Source of the DNA: JACPLA01 sp035291905
GTDB taxonomy: Bacteria > Bacteroidota > Ignavibacteria > UBA10030
Length of the DNA stretch: 9,302 nt
Assembly (NCBI GenBank): GCA_035291905.1
Contig: DATDRF010000223.1
Span: 1 to 9,302 of the forward strand
Direction: 5' to 3'
Below the pieces are notes generated by a model. The model worked only from the letters and a program-made list of their open reading frames with translations. It had not been told where the DNA came from and did no database searches. Positions 1-6,587 of this stretch are shown here, in pieces (within the stretch, counting starts at the first letter, position 1; every line of letters starts with the position of its first letter). Made by a program: the position numbers and the translations under genes.

Positions 1-31
1 TCACTACATGTTCCAGTACCATTAAACCAAT

Positions 32-37
32 AGGAGG
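32..37 (+). promoter_or_regulatory. Shine-Dalgarno site of the beta-helix gene
   Basis: A perfect AGGAGG lies 5 bases before the ATG at 43. It fixes that start codon, which also opens a good signal peptide. Only 42 bases precede the gene in this window, so its promoter cannot be judged. Confidence 0.8.
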
Positions 38-42
38 TTGCA

Positions 43-1719
43 ATGAGAATCCTTGGTATCGTCCTTGTGTTGGGACTCTTTCTCCCCATCCTTGCGCTTG
101 GACAGAATGATCTCATCGTTGAGCCCTATTCGATCAACAGCAAGTTTCTCGAGGATGTGATCAAAGGCGACACAACTGCTGGCGGCCAGAGGGTGAATCT
201 CGCGAGAGTGTACGTTCTCAGGAGAGGCGGCCTGTATTTCGTCCGCACAACCATCCAGAATACAGGCTATCCCATGCGGGTCCAGGCAGAACCTGGAAGC
301 GGCGCATCGCCAGAGATTCATGCTTTTAGAAGTCTGGCGGGTACCTACCCTGCACAGATCTTTCAAGTTGACACTTTGACAGTTCTGAAGAATCTCACCA
401 TGGTCGGATGGGATGAGGGCGGCGAAGCATTTTCAGTGTATCAGACGCGACTGATCAATGTCAATAAGTTGGGATCGGATGTATACGTTGACAGCTGTGT
501 TCTTAACGGGAGTACCGCCACGCTCATACAGACCTCCGTTGCAGCGAGATACGTCAGAGTAACCAACTCCACACTCGTCAATTGTGGAAACGTGCGAGCC
601 AACAATCTTGGGAATGGAAGGGCGATCGATTTCAGAAACGTATCCATCGATTCTGCATACGTCGAGAATTGTTCATTCGTCAATATGCAGGACAGGGTGT
701 TTCGCCACTACGGTGCCGGTCAGGTGCCACTCAAGAACTTCACGGTCAATCATAACACATTCGTGAACGAGCTGGCTGAGCACGGCTGCATTGGGCTCGG
801 CAAGGTGGATGGAAAGATCACCATCATCAATAACTTGTTTCACGACAACTTTATGTTTGGCAACGACAGCACAGCGTATGTCGGAGGGTCGAGTTCCCGC
901 CTCTCCGAATTCGGCGACACCGGAGAAAAGGTCGCAAACGGCCAATGGAGAATGACGTTTGTGGGTACGAGCCCCGACTCGGGCGCTCAAGCGACAATGT
1001 ACCTCATACGAAATAACTTCTATTCCGTGAGCGACTCAGTCCAGGTTTTCTATGACAGTCGTAACTCTCTGCCGGATGCTGGGATCGGCAATCTCGTCCC
1101 ATTGACGTGGCTCATCAACAGCGAGCTGGGTGCTGATTCCACCCAAGCCTTCTACAAAGTGGCATCGCCCATTGTCTTCGGAAGCCGACCAAAGGAGCCT
1201 TTGGCGCTGGTCAGGTGGTTCTTCACGCCTGTGGCGGACAGCGGGGCAGGCAAGCTCAAGCAACTTACCGGTTGGAGGAACGAGTATGATTTTGATCGCA
1301 GGGTCACGGCGTACTTCACCGATACCTTGGACCTCAGCTATCAGACCTCTTCCACCGCTTACACTGGGGCTGATCAGGGACAGCCGGCAGGGGATCTGAG
1401 ATGGTGGAATTTGACGCCAGTGAGTGTCGAAGGGCCAGGTGGCTCAGTGCTGCCTGAAGCATTCACCCTGGGTCAGAACTATCCGAATCCCTTCAATCCG
1501 GCGACGACCATTCGCTTTGAACTGCCTCAAAGCGGAAACGTCCTCTTGAAGGTGTTCAGTCTGCTGGGCCAGGAAGTGGCAACGCTGGTCAACGGCAGGA
1601 TGAATGCCGGGAAGCATGTTGTTCCGTTTGACGCGTCCCATCTTACAACCGGAGTCTATTTCTACACGTTGAGTTCCGGGAATTTCGTCGCAACGAAAAA
1701 GATGATTCTCATGAAGTAG
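43..1719 (+). CDS. Secreted right-handed beta-helix protein with T9SS C-terminal sorting domain
   Basis: 558 residues. Residues 1-21 form a signal peptide (MRILG, then a Leu/Val-rich core ending LALGQ). Residues of about 90-345 show the short, repeating strand pattern of a parallel beta-helix (pectate-lyase-like fold), with Asn-rich turns such as NSTLVNC, NCSFVN, NHNTFVN, INNLFHDN and IRNNFY. The region of about 345-465 is less repetitive and unassigned. Residues 470-558 are an FlgD-like Ig/T9SS sorting domain with QNYPNPFNPATTI, a GQEVATLV stretch and a closing GVYFYTL...KKMILMK. In known T9SS cargo this domain directs export across the outer membrane and is often removed with attachment to the surface. 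The fold is shared by polysaccharide lyases, hydrolases and non-catalytic proteins. I see no family-defining lyase catalytic motif, so activity is unassigned. The neighbouring pectin-type enzymes suggest a role in binding or cutting acidic polysaccharide. A terminator follows immediately, so it may be transcribed apart from the next gene. Confidence 0.8.
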   Translation: MRILGIVLVLGLFLPILALGQNDLIVEPYSINSKFLEDVIKGDTTAGGQRVNLARVYVLRRGGLYFVRTTIQNTGYPMRVQAEPGSGASPEIHAFRSLAGTYPAQIFQVDTLTVLKNLTMVGWDEGGEAFSVYQTRLINVNKLGSDVYVDSCVLNGSTATLIQTSVAARYVRVTNSTLVNCGNVRANNLGNGRAIDFRNVSIDSAYVENCSFVNMQDRVFRHYGAGQVPLKNFTVNHNTFVNELAEHGCIGLGKVDGKITIINNLFHDNFMFGNDSTAYVGGSSSRLSEFGDTGEKVANGQWRMTFVGTSPDSGAQATMYLIRNNFYSVSDSVQVFYDSRNSLPDAGIGNLVPLTWLINSELGADSTQAFYKVASPIVFGSRPKEPLALVRWFFTPVADSGAGKLKQLTGWRNEYDFDRRVTAYFTDTLDLSYQTSSTAYTGADQGQPAGDLRWWNLTPVSVEGPGGSVLPEAFTLGQNYPNPFNPATTIRFELPQSGNVLLKVFSLLGQEVATLVNGRMNAGKHVVPFDASHLTTGVYFYTLSSGNFVATKKMILMK

Positions 1720-1729
1720 CTGTTTGTCC

Positions 1730-1770
1730 GAGGGGCTGGGCTGGAGAAGCTCAGCCCCTCTTTTTGTTTT
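1730..1770 (+). terminator. Intrinsic (rho-independent) terminator
   Basis: A 13-base left arm (1730-1742, GAGGGGCTGGGCT) pairs with 1748-1760 (AGCTCAGCCCCTC) with a single G-U wobble, around a 5-base loop GGAGA. It is followed directly by TTTTTGTTTT. It begins 11 bases after the stop codon of the beta-helix gene. The GC-rich stem and U-tract are textbook, so transcription of gene 1 probably ends here at least in part. Confidence 0.9.
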
Positions 1771-1799
1771 GTATACCGATTGAGTTTCAGAAGTTATTG

Positions 1800-1804
1800 A
1801 AGGA
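1800..1804 (+). promoter_or_regulatory. Shine-Dalgarno site of the DUF362 gene
   Basis: AAGGA, within GAAGGAAG at 1799-1806, sits 9 bases before the ATG at 1814 and supports that start. The 43 bases between the terminator's U-tract and this gene show no convincing promoter in either the sigma-70 or the Bacteroidota style. Confidence 0.6.
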
Positions 1805-1813
1805 AGCACGTCG

Positions 1814-3757
1814 ATGCCGAACCGGTTCCAAGGATTCGGCGCATCCCTGCGTCGATTCAAAGTTCCCCCGAGGATGGTCTTTGTGCTCATGGGGGTTGCA
1901 TCAACCGTGTGGTTTCTGTCCCGCGTCATCCCCAAACCAAGCCGGGCGACCTATCCTTGCATGCAGGCAGCCGCACCCATCATGTCCGGTTTTGTGGTGT
2001 ATCTGCTCGGCCTGGCAGGGAGCGTGCTCGCGTTCAGAAGAGCGAGGATGTACCTCCGGGATGCGAAGTACCTGGCCTTCGGCCTTATCGTGCTGTGCGG
2101 ATTAGTCTCGGCATTTCTTTCATATACGGCCGATCAACGGCCCGTTTTTGCAAATTCGAAGCTGCTCCTTGGCCCTAATGAGCCTGTGGGTGAGGCACGG
2201 GGAATCTATCCGGGTCGGGTCGTTTGGGTCTGGGACTCAAGTGCGACGAATCAGTCATGCACGAATGTGTACGGCGATGGATGGTTTCTCCCGAAGAACA
2301 CGAATCTGAACGTCGTTGTGCCAATGGTCGATACGGCGGTGATGAGACTTACCGGCCATTCAACAATACCCGACTCATGGGATGTCCTCTTCCGACATTT
2401 CAACCAGACACATGGTCGAGGGGATGTTGGTTACAACGACACCGAGAAAATTTTTATCAGGACGAATCAGGTCAGTGCAAGCGATAACACGATTGGGCCC
2501 GATTACACGGTCTTGAACACGAGTCGGTACGGCATGGCCGAGACCTCCCCGCAGGTTGTTTTGGCAATCTTGAGGCAATTGGTGAATCAGTGCGGCATCA
2601 GCCAGGAGAGGATTTCTGTGGGTGACCCGATGAAACATATGTACAAACATGTGTACGACATGTGGCATGGAGAGTTTCCGAATGTGACGTACATCGACAA
2701 GAAGGGGACATTAGGAAGGACGATTCCCGTTGCGGCGGGCGAACCGACAATGTTCTATTCGGACAGAGGAAAGGTTTTGAGATCAGGCGGAACAACAGGG
2801 GATTCGGTGTTTTCGGACTATTATCCGACAGTGATCACGGAGGCGAGTTATGTCATTACGATTCCTGCACTCAAGGCACATGCAAGAGCAGGGGTGACCC
2901 TTAATGCGAAGGTTCACTTTGGTTCCAACATGCGCTCAAGTGCAACTCATTTGCACGGCGGATTGCCAATGCCCGACAAAACACCGACGAGGACCGGTTA
3001 CGGACTCTATCGCGTTCAAGTGGATCTGATGGGAAACAAGCACCTCGGCGAAAAGACCGTCCTCTTTGTTGTCGATGGGCTTTGGGGCGGCTCGGAGGCC
3101 AATGACCCGCCAAGGAAATTTTCCATGGGCCCTTTCAATAATGATTGGACCTCTTCTGTTCTCGTCTCTCAGGACCAGGTTGCCTTAGAGTCGGTTTGCT
3201 TCGATTTTCTCAAGGCAGAATTCACGGCTGACAATCCATTTGGCTCCTATCCTCAGATAGATGGGGTCGATGACTACATTTTGCAGGCCGCCGATTCGTC
3301 GTTTTGGCCGGCCGATGTCGACTATGATCCTGAGAACGATGGAAGTATTATCGGCAGCCTTGGCGTCTGTGAACACTGGAACAATTCCGTTGACAAGAAG
3401 TATTCTCGAAATCTGGGCACCGGCAACGGCATTGAACTCATCAGGATCGACAACGTGCTGACAAATGTTGGGAGGATCCTGGCAGAGATACCCCGGGAGT
3501 TTTCGCTGTCTCAGAATTATCCGAATCCATTCAATTCTTCAACCCACATTCGCTATTTCCTGGGCGCACGCCGGCCCGTTTCCCTCAAAATCTTCGATCT
3601 CCGGGGACGAGAGCTTGTAACACTTGTGAATCGAGTAGAGGATGAGGGAGAGCATGAGGTTCTCTGGAGTACCGGTGAATTGCCCAGCGGGACGTACCTC
3701 TGTCGACTTGCATCCGGAAACGCCATAGAAACAAGGAAGCTGGTTCTTCAAAAGTGA
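1814..3757 (+). CDS. DUF362 protein with three N-terminal membrane segments and T9SS C-terminal domain
   Basis: 647 residues. The N-terminus has three likely membrane segments (about residues 20-40, 57-75 and 86-106). A short loop between the first two carries IPKPSRATYPCMQAAAP (T46 to C49 at its centre). The large soluble part, about 150-550, resembles DUF362 (PF04015): a YVITIPALKAHARAGVTLNAK stretch from residue 346, a later DQVALESVCFDFL segment, and SLGVCEHWNN followed by KKYSRNLG. DUF362 is an uncharacterised family; many members carry 4Fe-4S ferredoxin-type motifs, but no CxxCxxC cluster motif is seen here. Residues of about 561-647 are an FlgD-like T9SS sorting domain with SQNYPNPFNSSTHI, RELVTLV and LPSGTYLCRL. 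Joining a multi-span membrane N-terminus to a T9SS export domain is odd, because cargo normally has one cleavable signal peptide. The first segment could act as a signal or anchor. Function is unknown; the location beside glycan-degrading genes is the only clue. Confidence 0.8.
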   Translation: MPNRFQGFGASLRRFKVPPRMVFVLMGVASTVWFLSRVIPKPSRATYPCMQAAAPIMSGFVVYLLGLAGSVLAFRRARMYLRDAKYLAFGLIVLCGLVSAFLSYTADQRPVFANSKLLLGPNEPVGEARGIYPGRVVWVWDSSATNQSCTNVYGDGWFLPKNTNLNVVVPMVDTAVMRLTGHSTIPDSWDVLFRHFNQTHGRGDVGYNDTEKIFIRTNQVSASDNTIGPDYTVLNTSRYGMAETSPQVVLAILRQLVNQCGISQERISVGDPMKHMYKHVYDMWHGEFPNVTYIDKKGTLGRTIPVAAGEPTMFYSDRGKVLRSGGTTGDSVFSDYYPTVITEASYVITIPALKAHARAGVTLNAKVHFGSNMRSSATHLHGGLPMPDKTPTRTGYGLYRVQVDLMGNKHLGEKTVLFVVDGLWGGSEANDPPRKFSMGPFNNDWTSSVLVSQDQVALESVCFDFLKAEFTADNPFGSYPQIDGVDDYILQAADSSFWPADVDYDPENDGSIIGSLGVCEHWNNSVDKKYSRNLGTGNGIELIRIDNVLTNVGRILAEIPREFSLSQNYPNPFNSSTHIRYFLGARRPVSLKIFDLRGRELVTLVNRVEDEGEHEVLWSTGELPSGTYLCRLASGNAIETRKLVLQK

Positions 3758-3785
3758 ACCGGCTGGTTTCTCTGCACCGGGGACT

Positions 3786-3807
3786 GTCCTCACACGTTCT
3801 GTGGGAC
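3786..3807 (+). other. Small intergenic hairpin upstream of the GH105 gene
   Basis: GTCCTCACA (3786-3794) can pair with TGTGGGAC (3800-3807) as an 8-bp stem with one bulged T and loop CGTTC. No T-run follows, so it is not a normal intrinsic terminator. It ends 25 bases before the GH105 start codon, which has no clear Shine-Dalgarno site. It could be an mRNA processing or stability element, or chance. Confidence 0.3.
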
Positions 3808-3832
3808 ACATGATGACGAACAAAAGCTCTCA

Positions 3833-5134
3833 ATGCTCAGGAAATCTGCGACTGATCCTATAAGAATTCTCTTTGCCCTCCTCGTCTGGATGATGTTCAT
3901 TATCCCGGACGATGCAGCGTCTGCACAAGTCCTTCCGGAATCAACTCAATCGCAGCAACCCCCGCCTCCGCAGGCTCGACGGGGAACTTCACCCGGCCTT
4001 CCCGGGGCGCGTCTAGACTACAAACAAGGTACATCTCCCCGGTTCTGGTCGATTGCCACAGCCGAAACAATCATGGAACGATACCCCGACTACAGGGAAG
4101 CGTACTGGAAGGACTGGACTTACATGCAAGGGTATGTTTTTCACGGTTTCGAGATGCTCTATCGTTCAACAGGAGACCCGCGGTATCTCGGCTACATGAA
4201 ACGCTACGTCGATCAGTTTGTGAATGAGCATGGGCAGTTCCTTGGAGACAAGCTAACGAATCTTGATAATTTCATGACGGGGAGCAGCGTTGCTGCAATG
4301 TACGAGTACACCGGCGACGAACGTTACAAGACGGCGGCGAGTCATTTTCGGCGCGCTCTCGATGATTACCCCCGGAGCGACGGTCAGTTCTGGCACGGGA
4401 ACAGGTCTGCCAACATGTGGATCGACGGCGTATTCATGGGTCAGATGTTCGTCATTCGATATGCGAAATCAATTGGAGACGCCGAATATTGCTTTGACGA
4501 AGCGACAAAACAGATCACGGTCTTTGCCAAACATTGTCTGAAAGAGAACTCGGGACTCTATTATCATGCATGGAGTGCACAACCGGAGAAAACGGCCTGG
4601 GCCGATCCGGCGACCGGGGTTTCTCCCGAGGTTTGGAGCGAGGGGCTCGGTTGGTACGCCCTCATTCTGGTCGAGGCACTGGAGGTGCTTCCAGCCGATC
4701 ACCCCAAGAGAGAGGAAGTAAACGATATCTACCGGAGACTGGCAGCAGGCCTTATCCGAACGCAGGACGCGTCAACAGGCGGCTGGTTCATGATTATGGA
4801 CAAGGGAACCGAACCTGAAAACTGGATCGACCCATCGGGGACAGCGATGTTCGTTTATTCATTAAAGCGTGGAATCGATCTCGGATTGATCAAAGGGGAA
4901 GAATACGCGACCGCAGTGACGAAAGGGTACAAAAGCGTTCTCAGCTTTGTCGAGGTCAACGATCACGGGTTGGTGGACGTACGAGGGGGTGGTGACGGCA
5001 TCACGGTGAAGAAGGATTATCAGACATACGTGAGTGTGACTCGAGTGCTCAACGCAAAAGAGGCTGTCGGTGGCTTCCTTTGGGTGTCAGCGCTCATGGA
5101 GAGAGAATTGCTCGAGAAGGTGAATGTGCAATGA
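3833..5134 (+). CDS. GH105 unsaturated rhamnogalacturonyl/glucuronyl hydrolase, secreted
   Basis: 433 residues. GH105 enzymes (YteR/RhiN type) hydrate the double bond of delta-4,5 unsaturated uronic acids left at chain ends by polysaccharide lyases, which releases the sugar. The start at 3833 gives a signal peptide (MLRKS, core ILFALLVWMMFII, likely cleavage after AASA), then a Gln/Pro-rich linker (about 40-60). The (alpha/alpha)6-barrel follows. Conserved-looking sites are NLDNFMTG with D145, WIDGVFMG with D198 (probable counterpart of the YteR catalytic Asp143), WSEGLGWYA (268-276) and WIDPSGTAMFVYSL (331-344). Length suits the family plus a signal and linker. There is no T9SS domain, so a periplasmic site is likely. 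No strong Shine-Dalgarno site precedes the start. Its stop overlaps the start of the GH79-like gene by 4 bases, pointing to translational coupling. GH88 is the related alternative, but the motifs fit GH105 better. Substrates may be rhamnogalacturonan I products or unsaturated glucuronic acid from arabinogalactan. Confidence 0.88.
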   Translation: MLRKSATDPIRILFALLVWMMFIIPDDAASAQVLPESTQSQQPPPPQARRGTSPGLPGARLDYKQGTSPRFWSIATAETIMERYPDYREAYWKDWTYMQGYVFHGFEMLYRSTGDPRYLGYMKRYVDQFVNEHGQFLGDKLTNLDNFMTGSSVAAMYEYTGDERYKTAASHFRRALDDYPRSDGQFWHGNRSANMWIDGVFMGQMFVIRYAKSIGDAEYCFDEATKQITVFAKHCLKENSGLYYHAWSAQPEKTAWADPATGVSPEVWSEGLGWYALILVEALEVLPADHPKREEVNDIYRRLAAGLIRTQDASTGGWFMIMDKGTEPENWIDPSGTAMFVYSLKRGIDLGLIKGEEYATAVTKGYKSVLSFVEVNDHGLVDVRGGGDGITVKKDYQTYVSVTRVLNAKEAVGGFLWVSALMERELLEKVNVQ

Positions 5135-6564
5135 AACTTGGGAGGCACTTGAGGGCCGCTGCAATGATAATGGCAACGGCCGTATTCTCTGCCGCACTGT
5201 GGAGTCAGTCTGCCGTCACGATTCGGGTCGATGCTAGCCAACCTGGCGCGCTCATCTCTGAAGATTTTCTGGGCCTGAGTTTCGAGACAGCGAGAGTTCT
5301 TCCGAATCCCGACGGCACTTACTATTTCAGTGCACAGAACGAGCATCTTGTCGCATTGTTCAGAACTCTCGGCATCAGAAGTCTGCGCATTGGGGGAAAC
5401 ACTGCGGATAGGGGAACGATTGCGATTCCGTCGCATGCCGACATCGACAATCTGTTTGCGTTCGCGCAAAAGGCAGGAGTGAAAGTCATATACACTTTTC
5501 GTCTCCGGGAAGGGAATCCGCATCAAGCGGCAGAAACGGCGAAGTACATCATGGAGCGACATGGGGCCGATCTGAAATGTTTCGCCATCGGCAACGAGCC
5601 GAACGTCTTTGCGGCTGAGTATCTGAAATACCGGGACGAGTGGAAGAGATATGCCGTCCTCATTGCATCGCCGGCTTATGCGCCGGATGCGAAATTCTGC
5701 GGTCCTAATGCGACGCCAGGGAGGAGCCGCTGGTCGAAGGATTTTGCCGAGGACTTTGCCGAAAAGGGATATATCGAGTTCATCGCTCAGCATGCGTATC
5801 CGGGAGGAAGCGGGAGGAATGTGAAGGATCAGGCAGCCGCACGAGAAGCGATGCTGTCGACCCGTTGGATTGATTCCTATGCCGATTTTTCAGAGACTTT
5901 TGTCCCTGCAGTCAAGGCGAAGGGCCTGACATACAGGATCGAGGAAACAAACAACTTCTTTCACGGTGGAGCTGAGGGAGTCAGCGACAGCTTTGCTGCG
6001 GCCCTATGGGGTCTTGACTTCCTTTATTGGTGGGCCTTCCACGGAGCCGCAGGGCTGAATTTCCATACAGGCGACAGCGTTGCGGCAGGTGATGCCAATA
6101 ACAGGTGTCACTATGCAGTTTTCACGACTTCACCGAAGGGATATTGGGTCCGTCCGCTTGGTTATGCAATAAAGGCATTTGACCTCGGCTCTCATGGCCG
6201 GACGGTTCCCACGGTCGTCGTTTCCAATGCCGGGACCAAGAACGTATCGGCATACGGGGTTTTATCAGACAATGGAGATTTGTACGTCACCCTCATCAAC
6301 AAGGAAACGCGCTCTGTGGACGGAGATACAAAGGTCTTGTTGCAGGGGATCGATGCATTTTTCGATCCGGAGATTGTTGTCCTTTCCGCCCCGGGAGGCA
6401 GTATTGCGGCGGCATCAGGGATTACGCTGGCCGGCGCCCAAATAAGTGAAGATGCCGCATGGGAGGGAAAGTGGAAAGCCCTGCCCAGTGAGTCAGGAAA
6501 CAGGCAAATCGTCGTAGAGATTCCCGCGGCGACTGCCGCCGTTGTAAGAATGAGGAGACAATAA
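5131..6564 (+). CDS. GH79-like beta-glucuronidase (heparanase-related clan A hydrolase), secreted
   Basis: 477 residues from the ATG at 5131. The 17-residue longer reading from 5080 is rejected because it lies inside the GH105 gene and would bury the signal peptide (MKLGRHLR, hydrophobic core, ending about LWSQS). An ATGA overlap with the GH105 stop and a GAGAAGG at 5114-5120 support this start. The TIM-barrel domain holds FAIGNEPN with E156, matching the acid/base Glu in heparanase-type GNEPN, and RIEETNNFFHGG followed by SDSFAAALW, where E272 matches the nucleophile Glu of heparanase (GETSSAYGGG). LRIGGNTADR near residue 90 is also typical. The last 110 residues or so form a beta-sandwich like the GH79 C-terminal domain. 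GH79 members remove beta-linked glucuronic acid or 4-O-methyl-glucuronic acid, with retention. Bacterial relatives act on plant arabinogalactan or oligosaccharides. There is no T9SS domain, so it is probably periplasmic. The exact substrate is unproven. Confidence 0.82.
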   Translation: MKLGRHLRAAAMIMATAVFSAALWSQSAVTIRVDASQPGALISEDFLGLSFETARVLPNPDGTYYFSAQNEHLVALFRTLGIRSLRIGGNTADRGTIAIPSHADIDNLFAFAQKAGVKVIYTFRLREGNPHQAAETAKYIMERHGADLKCFAIGNEPNVFAAEYLKYRDEWKRYAVLIASPAYAPDAKFCGPNATPGRSRWSKDFAEDFAEKGYIEFIAQHAYPGGSGRNVKDQAAAREAMLSTRWIDSYADFSETFVPAVKAKGLTYRIEETNNFFHGGAEGVSDSFAAALWGLDFLYWWAFHGAAGLNFHTGDSVAAGDANNRCHYAVFTTSPKGYWVRPLGYAIKAFDLGSHGRTVPTVVVSNAGTKNVSAYGVLSDNGDLYVTLINKETRSVDGDTKVLLQGIDAFFDPEIVVLSAPGGSIAAASGITLAGAQISEDAAWEGKWKALPSESGNRQIVVEIPAATAAVVRMRRQ

Positions 6565-6587
6565 CCGATTCTGAGGATCGCCACAAG

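Noticed and set aside
1764..1813. Bacteroidota-type promoter (TTTG ... TAnnTTTG) before the DUF362 gene
   Set aside because: TTTG occurs at the end of the terminator tract, but the required -7 element is absent at the right spacing (TATTGAAG is a poor match).
5080..5130. Upstream start extending the GH79-like protein by 17 residues
   Set aside because: It would lie within the GH105 gene, add a charged segment before the signal peptide and lose the ATGA overlap.
5020..5793. Antisense open frame of 257 codons opposite the GH105/GH79-like junction
   Set aside because: It lies opposite two well-supported enzyme genes, has Arg/Ser-rich low-complexity composition, no recognisable domain and no ribosome site. 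It is a shadow of codon bias.
6565..6587. CGAT...ATCG inverted repeat in the gap before GH95
   Set aside because: It has only 4 base pairs, a 7-base loop and no T-run, so it is expected by chance.
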